Below, piece after piece: positions 1 through 11,768 of a stretch of DNA of 64,000 bases. The notes under the pieces are model-generated. The model saw only the letters and a list, made by a program, of their open reading frames with translations, was not told the DNA's origin and did not search any database. Position numbers and translations under genes: made by a program. Position 1 is the first letter of the stretch. Each line of letters opens with the position of its first letter. Source of the stretch: Zerene cesonia (Eukaryota > Arthropoda > Insecta > Lepidoptera > Pieridae); NCBI RefSeq assembly GCF_012273895.1, contig NC_052121.1, positions 3,596,001 to 3,660,000 on the forward strand, written 5' to 3'.

Positions 1-2649
1 AATGTTCACAGACGCGTCTACATGTATCTTGTGATGGTGTTGGAAAATCCTTTCTTTCACTCTTGTTATAACCGTCTCGTGTGTATATTTTTGCGGAACT
101 TTTATAAAATAATTTTAAACCTATTCAATTACATTATTATACAAGAATCACAAATTGTAGGTGAAATTCTTCGGATATGAATGATATGAATGCACCCACT
201 GTCTGACTATATTTACCTAGTGTTTAGTTAATAAAATTGTTTGTAAAACACGTGTTTCCATCATCATAGTTTTTAAATTAAAATATATTTGAATTGTATG
301 CTAACATTCATTGCCAAATCAATAATTAAATCGTACAATGTGAAAAAAAAAACAAACTAAAAGCAGCGGAAGTTATTCATATAATTCTTCTCATCAAACC
401 GGAACCATATTTATAAACAATTAAATCAATGTCTTAAAAAACTGAATATTTAAAAGTTTGAATTGTAAATGTTTCATGTATTTAAAGGGAATGATAAGAT
501 TCCGTTTAGTTATAATTATTTTAATATGAGCTCAAAGTTGACTGAAATAAATAAACAAGAAATACAAAAAAGGCTAATAAAGTGAGTAAGTATATTATAA
601 GCTATGAAAAATCAAGGGTAAAACATACTGCATGAAATATACAGCTTTGCTTTTATTTAATATTATTAAAGAAAATAGAAAGTTTTGTTATTTTAAAATT
701 ACCTTTACAGAAGAAACAGGCGGTTTATGAAGAAGGTTGACTGAGCTTCTTACCTCGTTGTTTAACTTCAAATTCATTTCGCTATTAAAGGAAAATTACA
801 ACCATGTTAAACTTCAATAAAATTTTATAAAAAAACTTGTTTATTATTTTGTTATGTAATACCTAGCCCATCGCGTCAATTTAATATGTATTTATTATTA
901 CAAAATAATTATTTAAAGGTAACACACCTATCACTATAACACGTTTATCGAACAAATGGTTTCGCGAAGTCAGTGCGTATGCGCGTACTCTGATAGAGGC
1001 GCCAGAACACTGCAAGAATTAACATAAATACATAATGAACTTACGCTGTGTTTACTCCGACCGTTAAAAACGCGTAAAGCTCTGCTAGCTTTAGGTATCA
1101 CTCGGGAACACAACGCTTTTAGGTACATCCATCTCACGTTTTCCACGATGCTATAACAATGGAGCATTTAATCATTTGGAACGTAAATATCGACGCTTGA
1201 AGCTTACCAGAGCGATTTTTATTGACTGCGAAATGTTAACCATACACGCTAACTATAAACAATTTTTGCTAGCCAGAATGTATCTTTTAAAACCACAATC
1301 GAAAACTGCAGACATTATATTCACCTCTCCGTTGAGTGATTATTTGCGGTTTCCCGGTTCGGATATTTAATGTTTTAGGGTTCTTTTGGCCTTTTTATCC
1401 GAAATACATGTGGATACCATGGGGGTTAATGTTACATTCATGAAAAAAAATCACATTTGTTATTGTTATATCTATCAATTGCACTTATCATTCTTTAAAT
1501 GAAACAAACAATTACACTATTTTGTATGCACTCATGTCTAATAGATATTATTATTCATGTAGCTACCAAATATTGTATCCGTAGCATCATTGAAGTATTT
1601 TTTTTGTAATAAGAATATTACTAACGAATAAAAATATTTGAATGGAGATTTTATACAGACGGAACCAAAAATTGGCTGACATAAATTCAGATGGCTCCTA
1701 ATATTCATAGCGGGAAGGTGTTTTTTATAGTTTGTTTTGTTCATGCCAATAATGTAAACAACTAGCCAGACAACATTGCTACTGATGTGTGAAATATACT
1801 ATATCTCTCAATTGAAAGCAATTGCTTTTTTTGAACTCACCTGTCGTATCCTTGCAATAAATTTTCAATCGAAGTTACTAACAGAGTTCATTGGACATAT
1901 TGTACGGGCATTTGACCCACAGCGTACACAAACAAATTGGGATATTTTCTCTTTTTTTTCTGTAACTTATTAACTCTGTTACACAACGGTAAAGTTCGCA
2001 TTCTTGTAGACCATGGTAGAATCTTAATAAATAATGCTAAAGGGCGATGAAAGACATACTTAGAAATGAAATATTCGACGTGTCTCCCATTTTAATAAAT
2101 GGAAAGATTCTTAGAGATTTAATTGCAAATATTATTTACTCGATTGTTATTCACCATAACACGAAATGAACTGAATTCAGAACCTTAATATAATAATAGG
2201 TATTATATTGTTTCTGGACTTAATCCTCTTAGTCTTTAATGAAAATCCGAGAGCCATTAATTCAATGACTTAAAAGCGAGACAAGTATGATAAATTTCCA
2301 TAAGTCTGTTATTTTTTTCTTAAAATGCAGTCGGTAAGCTAGTGAATTCCGATATTTTTTAGCTATTTGAGTTAAATTAAATCTGAAGTATTTTTTTATA
2401 TGCTTAATATTTTATTGAAAAGAAAATGTTAATTTTTAAAAACTACCTTGCCTTGCTTGCATTGCCTTAACGATATTTGTAATGATTTTATGCTTAGAGG
2501 AACTTCTTATTCGATAAGTCTTAGCTCAATATCATGAAAAATTGTCCACATTTATAATTACTGTTTTGTAAGCATATAAAACTTACACAACACAACAGAA
2601 ATAGGGAGTCGCAGGTTATGAAGGTATTTAATATATTTTTTTTTTTTTG
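1..2649. other. AT-rich intergenic DNA, no gene recognised
   Basis: No ORF here looks like a conserved protein and no splice-bounded exon was found on either strand. The short ORFs (up to about 70 codons) have composition like their surroundings and several lack an ATG. I see no tRNA, rRNA or clear repeat. Confidence 0.6.
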
Positions 2650-2871
2650 TTAATAGGGTTGCGATGGACCAGGATCGCGTCTGATGGTAAACTGAGATGA
2701 AACATAAGATGGAGCGCGCTTCCCTAAAAGGTACCTGTTCATTTTTCTCTTGAAGATCTCCACATTGTACTCGTCGGGGAATACAAACTCAGGATGCGTG
2801 CTCCAGTCTCTAGCGGTTTGAATGAAGAAAGTTGAGTCGGACCGCTTTGTACGGGAGCATAGAACGCACAT
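2650..2871 (-). pseudogene. LINE reverse-transcriptase C-terminal remnant
   Basis: The minus strand encodes a 73-residue piece that reads FFIQTARDWSTHPEFVF and then EYNVEIFKRKMNRYL. This resembles the C-terminal end of insect non-LTR retrotransposon polymerases, where an aromatic-Trp-Asn-x-Leu-Pro stretch is followed by Phe-Lys-Arg-x-(Val/Met)-Asn-(Arg/Lys). There is no ATG at the start and no upstream polymerase domain, so this is a 5'-truncated dead copy. The adjoining DNA at about 2690-2755 is similar to 8535-8600, so it belongs to a dispersed family. The family assignment is from memory of the motif; the exact LINE clade is not known. Confidence 0.5.
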
Positions 2872-2946
2872 GGAGTAAATATTCCTATTTCCTCATTTAG
2901 AATATTCGCTAGCGCTAAATAGATACCTTACCTGCCTATTTTTAGA

Positions 2947-2958
2947 AGCACGTAAATT
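2947..2958. repeat. Target-site duplication, left copy
   Basis: The 12-mer AGCACGTAAATT occurs here and again at 3141-3152, immediately outside the hairpin element at 2959-3140. The match is exact. Bases beyond it differ. Confidence 0.85.
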
Positions 2959-3140
2959 TAATTTTTAGTTTTATAGCATTGAAATGCTTTATAAATGAGA
3001 CATTTTGAAAGAATAGAAAAAATTTGATTGTGGCAGGATCACGGGTGGCCGAGAGGCTAGGCGTTGCTACGGTTAGGCAAGATACGCAGGTTCGAATCCT
3101 GCCTCGTGATCAAATTTTTTCTATTCTTTCAAAATGTCTC
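2959..3140 (-). mobile_element. Hairpin retroposon with tRNA-like core, copy 1
   Basis: The arms 2997-3028 and 3109-3140 are perfect reverse complements (32 of 32 bases). They enclose an 80 bp core with a complete tRNA-like cloverleaf on the plus strand. A further 38 bp, AT-rich, lies outside the left arm (2959-2996) and holds its own small hairpin (AGCATT ... AATGCT). The element is flanked by an exact 12 bp direct repeat. Relatives occur at 4729-4846, 46683-46791 and 53113-53221. All copies share the AT-rich end and differ at the other end, which suggests 5' truncation during target-primed reverse transcription. On that reading the element strand is minus and the tRNA is antisense to it. 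TSDs of 12-13 bp argue against an ordinary DNA transposon. No protein is encoded, so mobilisation would depend on a LINE (inference). Confidence 0.75.
3039..3110 (+). tRNA. tRNA-like cloverleaf (probable tRNA pseudogene)
   Basis: The sequence folds as a full cloverleaf. The acceptor stem is TCACGGG (3039-3045) with CTCGTGA (3103-3109), containing one G-T pair. The A box is TGGCCGAGAGG (3046-3056). The D stem is GCC/GGC (3048-3050, 3060-3062). A 5 bp anticodon stem (3064-3068/3076-3080) has a 7-base loop ACGGTTA. The variable region is 5 bases, and the T arm is perfect, GCAGG-TTCGAAT-CCTGC (3086-3102), giving a strong B box. A run of six T at 3115-3120 would terminate RNA polymerase III. Against a working tRNA, position 33 is C rather than the near-universal T, so the nominal GGT anticodon is doubtful, and the gene sits inside a mobile hairpin. 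It is most likely derived from a Ser- or Leu-type tRNA promoter region. Confidence 0.45.
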
Positions 3141-3152
3141 AGCACGTAAATT
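3141..3152. repeat. Target-site duplication, right copy
   Basis: An exact second copy of AGCACGTAAATT, directly abutting the right arm of the hairpin element. Confidence 0.85.
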
Positions 3153-4715
3153 ATCTAATTATAGTATAATACCGATGGATATAGAAGGGTTACCTATGAT
3201 GCGTGCGTTTTAACTATTCAAATGGAGTCTGCATTGTTTATGTAGCAATAAATTTGACCTGTCCAGTATTTAAAACGAATAAAATATAATCATCATTTAA
3301 AACGGAACACATGTTCTCATTTTAGAATAGAAAAGAATAAAAAACTTGTTAAAATTTTAATGCTGACATGCTTTTAATTTATATAGAGTGCTTTCCGGTA
3401 CACGTTGAAATAACAATTCCTGATTGTTTGTATAAGAATATACGATAAAATGTATAAGTTATTAGTTTTCCATAAAATAAATCGCTGTTCAATTACTTTT
3501 CAAATGTAGGTGTAATTACTTCATAATATGTAACCCATGTTCAATGTGTCTATCGCTATTTAATCTCAAAAAGACCTCTAATTTTGTATAAGATACATTT
3601 ATAAATAATAATAGGTATAAACAAATGACTGGGAAGGGTGAGGAAAAGAATACAGACCACCGACTCCCCAAACGAAACAGTCGATCGTCTGCGTTATTTT
3701 GAAACTTTGTTGGCATATGATTTTAAAACTTCACCTGTTTCTCAATTCTAGGTACCTTCGTTAACAAAATTAAAAGGGAGTACGACAGATGTCGCGGGTT
3801 GCTCATATTGGCATATTATGCAATACCCAAAAAGCTTTCCAATACGAAACATTTACTAGTCCCACTCTCATTTTCTCGTTAGATGTTATTGGAGAAATGT
3901 GTCGGGAATCCCGTGCGACTCATGAAAACACAAAAGGAACCATCGACTAAACCCTAACAATACTACAACCTATTGTTAAGTTCAGAGACATTTTTAGAAC
4001 CCTGCAACTGCCAACGTTAAAAAGAAAACAACAACGCTTTCTTACATACTTATTTCATGTCATCTCTATGTACATCGCTTCCTTTCCAAGCGCGCCAAGC
4101 ATGAAGTAGAAAGTTCCACTGAGCTGAATGCCAGATAAATGCTACAAGATCTAGGCTAAGAATGCGTGCACCTATGTCATTGACCTATGGCATGCTGCCC
4201 AATGCGATGCGATGTGCCAACATTATGACACCATAACTCATTCGCGTTCCTGCCAAGAGATGCGACTTGCACCAGTGGAATACAAAGAAAACCTTCACGC
4301 AATTTATCCGTGTCAAAAGGACTTTTCCCTGCGATAAACAATATAACACTTATTCCAAAAGAACGAAGCAATACACTGACATTTTTTTAATATAATACCT
4401 ACGGCTATTAATTTGATACAAAGTAAAATCTGCATATCTAATTATTGTGATGGTAAATTATTAAAATTACAATTTAATTGCACTTTGTAAAAACGCCTTG
4501 GGAAATCAAAGTAAAACTTCAACAAAAACTTCTGTTCATTTACTAGCTCTATCTCTAGAGAGTAACATTATCGTTAAAACTTTTTTTCAAATCTTGGGAC
4601 CTTTAAATTTTCTCGGCAATATCTTACTAATGAAATATTTACGTTAGTACACAAGTTTAAGTAATTAATACCTATACCAGGGGATACGTACTTGTAGTTA
4701 AGCTAAAATTTGAGG
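3153..4715. other. Intergenic DNA with a short SINE-like fragment
   Basis: No gene was recognised. Bases 3625-3680 contain ACTGGGAAGGGTGAGGAAAA followed by a pyrimidine-rich stretch. This resembles 8785-8825 and, more weakly, 34845-34885, so it is a fragment of a dispersed SINE-like family. The rest shows no feature I can support. Confidence 0.5.
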
Positions 4716-4728
4716 AAAAGGATAGTTT

Positions 4729-4846
4729 AATTTTTAGTTTTATAGCATTGAAATGCTTTATAAATGAGAATTTTTTTGAAAGAATAGAATAAATCGAAAC
4801 GCAGGTTCGAATCCCGCTCCGTGATCGAATTTTTTCTATTCTTTCG
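4729..4846 (-). mobile_element. Hairpin retroposon, copy 2 (core partly deleted)
   Basis: The left part matches copy 1 (AT-rich end, then the TTTGAAAGAATAGAA arm), but the core keeps only the T-arm region around ACGCAGGTTCGAATCCCG. The right arm ends at TTCTATTCTTTCG, about 10 bp shorter than in copy 1. A 13 bp direct repeat, AAAAGGATAGTTT, lies at 4716-4728 and 4847-4859 and matches exactly. The A-box half of the tRNA-like core is missing, so this copy could not be transcribed by RNA polymerase III from its own promoter. Confidence 0.75.
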
Positions 4847-4859
4847 AAAAGGATAGTTT

Positions 4860-7394
4860 TCATCTATAAAAAATTACACAATGTTATTATTGGGTAGCTA
4901 AATATATCCGCCTTAATTTGGGAATCTATAGATTATATACTATATTCTTTAACAAAATTGCTCCTCAGTAGGTACATTATTGCTAAAGTTTATTAATCAC
5001 CGCAACCATCAGGTATTCGTCTTTACTTATTCTAAACTTTAGTGATTTTACCAGACATTAGAACAAATGTGTCGCATTATACCTACTTCCATAATTTACT
5101 TTGTAAGTACCCGTAATACATAAGCAGTATTACATATAGTTGTTCAGTTTTCTTCACTGTATTAATTTTAATGAATCATAAAGTTTCAGATGAACATTAA
5201 GTAGGTACCAAAAGCACGTAGGTAGCGAATTTGTGAACGGTTTTGAAACGAACCTGACCTGGTTATATTGTTATTGCAGGATCGTAAATAATTTCTTTGT
5301 AACTCACTGTCATAACATTATTTTTGAACTAAAGGTTGCCATAAATCAAAGAGCGATGTTTAATTCGCTGCTCGCATTGTATTTGATAAACAATGTTTAT
5401 ATTTGTCACTTGCTTATAGATTATAATGATAGAGATATTTGTTAAACTAAAGTGAAATGCTACTGTATACTGCTTATGATTTTGTATTTGCATTTATACC
5501 TATTGTTATAAACCGAACAACACCTATCTCATACTAGTTATAATAACTACGAAGTTTGATTGTGCCATTCAGTACCTAGATAAGATTTCAGCAAAAGTTT
5601 GGAAACATTCATAATTTATATGGCTTTTACTTGCTCCTTGAAAACCCGTTTTAGTACCTACTACTGCTTGACATCACCCTATTTTAGAGTTTCCGGTGAG
5701 AAAGCATACCTACTACGTATAGGAAAATGTGTGTGGGAGTTTCAGCAATAACGTTTATCGATCTCAGTTTATGCACGCTGCTTAGAAAGAGTTTTATGCC
5801 CCTTCTCTACGACCTGTCTGGAAAAATTTTACAAAGTATCAGTATAACATGTATTATAGTAATGTTTAGTAATGTACTGTTATAAACATTAGGTTAGGTA
5901 GTATGTTTTGTATTACCATTTTGACCACCGCTTTTATGAGTGTAGTCAATCCTATGAGATTATAATATCATTAAACTATAATCTGCAAATAACTAAATGA
6001 CAAATAATTCTCAGTAGACTTACTACTTTAAAGAAAACATCAATTTTACGTTAATAGTACGGAAGGAAGTTAGTAAGATTTTTCTTATATATTATCACTG
6101 TTCGCTTGTCTTTTTAAACTTTCTAACTATTTAAAAATATGTAGTCTGCTATTGACAGATACATTCATAAAATTATTTCTTTTATAATAAAAACTCATTT
6201 CATTCATTTCAGTTTTAACAAAGTGACTCTTTTAATTCTCTAGAGACTTCTACATCAGTCATTTATATAGCTCTAGGTGCCATTGGTTACGTGTTATCGT
6301 TTATAATTTTTTCTGAAAACTATGTAAGCCTTCTGGGAAATGTGGATTACATCGATTTCAGCTATGACAGCTTATTGATTAGAGCGTTTTATCAATTTAT
6401 TGTTTATATTTTTCAGATCGATTATTCAATAAATTGGTACCTAAGAATGAATACGAAGTTACATACCCGAATGGGTAAGATGATAATTCATTTGAAGTCA
6501 GATATTGTGAATAATTATAAAATTTAAGAATCAACCCTTGAGAAACTTTTGAAGAAATATCTTAAATATTTGTTTACGTTTTAGTTTATGTTATATAAAA
6601 CGTCACATAGAGAACGAAAATTCCTTCCGTTGCAAAAAATCGACAGCTATTAAGAATATGATTATAAGATAAATATTATTGGCAACATATTGTTCACATC
6701 ATTTTGATAGGTTTGTAACTTCGTATAATACTGAAAGACATTAGACAATACGACAATACGTCTTTGGTCAGAAATTAAAAATCAGTTGGTATTCATTATT
6801 ATGTCAATAGGTTTTCACAACATTCAATTGCAATTTTTTCGTAGTCGAAACTAAATTGGTTTTTGCTTTGCAAATATTTCGATGCTTCCAATACAAAAAA
6901 CGTTCCTTTCAAATTTAAGGAAGCATTAAAGTTAATTTACTCATAGCCACGATTAAGATGACCAATCAACAAAATTTTAATCGACTAACAAAAACGAGGT
7001 TTCATTATCAATGTATCAATTCGAGCGCCTCTTTTTTGCAACTCTGTCGTTTTGAACCGATTTTATTGACCCTTGTTGTGTTGCAAAGGAGATATCATTC
7101 CAAAGGTGACCCCGTGATAAGAAAATAAACAGAGCATCTTAAGTTTTGCACTATAAATAAATAAATAATAACAATTTCAGAAAAATTTAACAAATTTCCA
7201 AAAGTAAGAAATAAAGTCAAGTCCAATTCAGACTCCAAAATCATAACGATATTGAGCATTCTATTGAAGTGGTTTTAAGAACTAAAACACATTTATAAAG
7301 CCTTGTACTGGTATTTATTTCTGTCACTAATTTGTATAAAAACAGTTATAAATATAATTATTAATATATACATTGTAAAATTTATACGTAGAAA
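4860..7394. other. Intergenic DNA, 3' flank of the phosphatase gene
   Basis: No coding exon was recognised. The minus-strand hexamer AATAAA (plus-strand 7314-7319) lies about 76 bases beyond the phosphatase stop codon and is a plausible polyadenylation signal. ORFs of up to 78 codons around 5233-6527 have no recognisable motif and the composition of the surrounding AT-rich DNA. Confidence 0.5.
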
Positions 7395-10300
7395 TTACGT
7401 AACATTACACATATCTGAAAAATTACAATTTTGTAATGAATTTTCATAAAATTTTTTCAACGTTTTCACTGGGCATAACTCATTTTCACACAAAGGCAGT
7501 TTAATAACTTTTTCTTGGTGCAACGTCAATACTTTTTCCCCGTCTTTACATCTGCAAAGAGAAAATTTAATTGATGTTGCTTGTAAAATCCTATTATCTA
7601 CACAAAAAGCCGGAACAATATTATCTACTTAGGGCTACAATAGCATGTTATAAATTACGTTAAAAATACATATAAACTTATAGGCATCGATGCAATACAA
7701 ATTGTCGATATTTCAGATCGCGTCACACGGATGCATTCGATTACGTTTAATAAATTATTATTATAATATAAATACTTATTGTGTTTTTTATTTTTTCCTT
7801 CATAAAAGTAAAATCTTGGAAAAACTCACTTATATAAAACAAATGCTAAATTCGATGCAAAACAGTCTATATTTGATGCTCTCCAAGTCCTTTTATGGTC
7901 AATTGTATCTCCTCTCAGGTGAGACTCCGGTTTATACAACTGGAGATAAGTCAATATCTTCAGCAAAGTACCAGAATGGGCGAAAAGAAATGTTGCATTA
8001 CGACCTTTGTTGCTAAAACGAAAAAACAATTGAATTAAAATATTGTATATTAAATAGAACATACCTATTTTTTTTGCATCCTTTTTTTTAACATGTAGTT
8101 AAGGTGATAAGTTACTAGTGTTATTATATATTATTGCATGCTTGTAGAATTTTAATTCATTTTATACTAGCTCATTGACTTAGCCAGTATAAAGCTATCA
8201 AAAAGAGGTTTAAAACAAATTTAATTAAGATATTATCTTGCAAAGATACTATCCAACTTTTTATTTACTTTACATTTAATTTCATTGTTATTTTTAAAGA
8301 AACATAGTTTGAGTAAAACAAGTATCAATTTTTTTCATATATAGGCCATAAAATATTACCTTATACTGTGAAACATATGTTTCATAAGCAAACAGGCTGG
8401 ACGATGGGTTAATTCATTGCCATACCCATCCACCCAGTAATGTTTCAAGTCGTAAAAATACTCCATCCTCTAAAAAACATGTATTTTAATAATACATTTA
8501 AAATAAATTATGAACAATAGAGAAGTGCTTGGCCACGATCTCGCCTGCTGGTAAGCGTAAATGTAGTCTAAGATGGAACGCTCTTCCGTGAAGCTACCTG
8601 TTCATTTTTTTTATGTCCTCATCGGTAATGGAGCTGGTAATTCGCCGATAGTAAGCGCTACCACGTGCATGAACATTTGCAGAGGCGTAAGGTCAATTGT
8701 AGACCTTACGCCTCTACAAATGGACTGCTGACTTTAAATTGAAAAGGTATTAAGAAAGGATTGTCGAGAAGAATAAACGAAAGAACTGGGAAGGGTAAGG
8801 AAACGGAATGGACCTCCGGCTGCTACTATTTCACATCGGTTTTCTGTGAGGGGTGAGATACCTCCCCAGTGCGAGCTGGCCCAATTCGAGTCGATACGAC
8901 GCCCACATACAACTCTACGCTTGATGACCCCCAGAATGTACGCGTCAGGAAAACAAATATTAAATTGCAGTTTGAATTATATGATAAAGTAAAATAATAC
9001 CTTAGATTATAAAACAAAAGGCAGATGGAATGCACCAAATAATCGGTCATCCATGAAGCACCACAGAAGCAGTTCCATGTTAAACTTATTCTTAACAATT
9101 CTTAACAATTCTTCAAACAGCCCAGAAGTTTTTACGAAAGTTTAACAAGCATTTTGTTCAAACATGATTTACTTGATAATTTCACGGATATAATATGTCA
9201 AATAATACAATTAGTATGTATATACCTTTATACCCTCATTATTAAATGGATAGCACCACGGCGACATAGAATGTTTATGCCACGCTGTCTCAAACCCACA
9301 TATTCTGTACATCAGTGTAACAGTGTCTGTAAAAACAGAAATCAATCATTTCCATGCTAAATCAATACATAAGCTATAGTGCATACTGTATGTGAACCAG
9401 TACATGAGTGAATGAACAGCTAATAATGAAGCGAGTGGCTTAGTATGGGTAATTTTCAAGTGCTACAAACCCAAACTCAGCAACCTATCAAGACCCAAAT
9501 ATTTAGATACATATTCCAAAGTTTCATTCATTTCTCTACTAATCCCATATAATCTCTGCTCCTTGTAACTATGGGGGTTTTTCTTAACTTGCTTTTGCCA
9601 CCTTTCACAATGTTTGTAAAACTGAAAGTTTTAGTAGCAAAAGTGATAACAATTAGCTTTAAGGATATACATTTTGCATAGACAAAACACATTGTTTGTA
9701 ACATTTATCATTCTATAAAAAGGGACCACTAATTAAAAAAAATAAAGAATAGCAATATTAAGGTTCTCTTGTTAAGGCGTTGTTCTAAAAATCTATACAT
9801 ACTCTCAAGGTGGTATCGACTTTCAAAGCAGGTTCAAAAACTACATTCTCTGCATTTTTCTTATCAAATAGCCCAAGTGAAAAAAATCTTGCACTTTGTT
9901 GTGTTCTCTGAGTTGCTGTGTATCTGAACTAAAAAAAAAAAGAATATATTGGATATGCACATTTTATTACAATTATATAATGCTTTGGATAGGCTCAAAA
10001 CTAATGAAATTAAAAATATCAAAATGGAGCTTTAATTAAGGCAGAGATATGTATCCAGAATATAAAATAGGCCTGTTTTGTTTTCCTCCTGCCTGTGGCC
10101 TGCCCCTGCCATAACTTAAAAGTTTAGATATATATATTATATATTTTATGTAATCCATAATTGAAAATCTGAAAGTTATTCTTTTCCTTTCATAATATTT
10201 CATCTATAAATATTATACAAACTTATCAGATATAGTTATGAGTGGAGTATGTACCTGGAATGTACTATTGTCATATTTCTGCTTGACAATACTTGGAAAT

Positions 10301-11293
10301 TTCTTTTGTATCCTCTCAGCCAGCAAAATCATTTCATCCTGCCCTTCAAGGGTCAAATATTTTTCTTGTTCCACTGGCATATCACTGGTCCAATGTTGTA
10401 ATTTTTTGAGCTGTTCACTATTTAAATGACCTTGAATTTTAAAAGCATTTATTTGTACTAATAGTATAAATATTATTACATAAAATTTCTGACACAAAAC
10501 ATAGTAAATACTATAAATACTAATATTATGAATGCATGGATGTTTGTTAAATGGAACATTTTTCCTGGATAAGCCACAAATGGATTTTGATGATACTTGG
10601 CAGAGATGTAGCTTACAAACCAGAAAACAAATTAGTAATAGCACCTTAAGAAAACCTTCCTGTGCACACAGATTCCTTTTCAGGTGAAACTGTCCAGCAC
10701 AGGTAGTATTAAATCAATAATTATATAATTTTATAAAATATTACTTTACCCAGAAGAAAATAAAGACTATATATAAACAAATAAGAATTTGAAATTGTGA
10801 AGTCTGATCTTATTGGCTATTGCTAGTTCAATTTAACAAATTATAGTTTGTTTGGCCTTGAAGCAAAACTGTAGTGTAGAGCTCTTTATATAGCAAGTCT
10901 TAATAACCTTTTCCTGAATTATGTTGCAATAACACTTCATACTTCAAGTCTTGTAGTGTAGTTTGTGCGCCTACTATATCCTTTGCACTCGGTAATCGGG
11001 AACCATGGCGAATTAACATCCAAATCTTTTGTTCTTTACAATCTGAGAATAAAAAAAAGACAATGACCTTAGAAACCATACGAAAACTTTGTTGGATTAA
11101 GTTGTTAAAACTTATGATGTCACTTACTCCCATACTTTATCTTGGAATCATCTTTGTTATATTTAAATCTATAAGGAGTCCGAGTCCCTAAATGATTACG
11201 TATATCATCAGTTTTGATACCATTTGCTATAACAGTTAAAAACAATATTGTAAGACTGTATTTATGTAGAAAATTCATATTAAACTGCTGCAT
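7395..11293 (-). CDS. MINPP1: Multiple inositol polyphosphate phosphatase (MINPP1-like), nine exons
   Basis: Exons, in transcript order: 11128-11293, 10908-11042, 10255-10430, 9803-9928, 9471-9621, 9226-9326, 8360-8469, 7830-8012, 7395-7551. They total 1305 nt, giving 434 aa, with phases that agree at every junction. Family members hydrolyse phosphates from InsP5 and InsP6 (and 2,3-bisphosphoglycerate) in the secretory pathway. The N-terminus has a hydrophobic signal peptide (a second ATG at 11278 begins MNFLHKYSLTILFLTVIANG), then HLGTRTPYR. The histidine-phosphatase motif RHGSRLP is at residues 67-73. Other family blocks are LTLEGQDEM, FRYTATQRTQQSA (exon 4), CGFETAW and SPWC (about 261-276), and YWVDGYGNELTHRPAC (exon 7). 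Where vertebrate MINPP1 has HAE, this protein has HSG (334-336). It ends in CNVT, with no KDEL-type retention signal. The donor of exon 2 (GTTATT) and that of exon 5 (GTTTGT) are weak, so those two boundaries are the least certain. Intron 6 carries a SINE/LINE-derived insertion. Confidence 0.93.
8510..8935. repeat. Composite LINE/SINE-derived insertion in intron 6 of the phosphatase
   Basis: Bases 8535-8600 resemble the LINE tail at 2690-2755 (shared AAGATGGA and TACCTGTTCATTTT). Bases 8620-8690 (TCGGTAATGGAGCTGGTAAT and following) resemble the minus strand of 13486-13556. Bases 8785-8825 resemble 3625-3680. The stretch is GC-richer than the intron around it. An ORF running through its right part on the minus strand is repeat sequence, not an exon. 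Confidence 0.6.
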
Positions 11294-11768
11294 TCCGTTT
11301 GTGCATGGTACTATTGTTTAACCTTAACTAAAAATTTTATAAAAAAAATTTAAACTTCCAAAAAGCAAAACAAGGACCAAAAGTCAAAACTCTTGTCTCT
11401 TGAAGGCAACTCAAACTGATTTGTATTTTGTTAAAATGTCAATAGTCAAGTGACAAGTGACTTTGACATTGATACGGATTCCAGTTAACGCGTAAAACGA
11501 AACGCAATTTTATAAGTTTCCATTTCTGCAGGGTAAAAACCCAGTATTAACAGCATCATACATAGTATTTTCTTGTGTTTGGTTTCACGCGAGTATTATA
11601 CATTTAGAAATTAAAAACTTTTCAACGGATTTTAAATCATACAGTAGTACAACGTCTATAATTTACATTTGGAGTTAATGAATCATTTGTATGATAGAGA
11701 ATAATAGGTTTAGATAGGTACCTACTATATGAGGCATAACGGAAGGGGGTATAGGGTAATCTATACTA
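11294..11768. other. 5' flank of the phosphatase gene
   Basis: This stretch should contain the minus-strand promoter of the phosphatase. I see no clear TATA box or initiator, and no coding sequence. AT-rich DNA continues to the start of the Helitron. Confidence 0.4.

Noticed and set aside
8826..9098. 90-codon minus-strand ORF considered as an exon of the phosphatase
   Set aside because: Its 3' part is SINE-like repeat and its 5' part does not match the family. The true next exon is at 8360-8469, where the phase and the YWVDGYG block fit.
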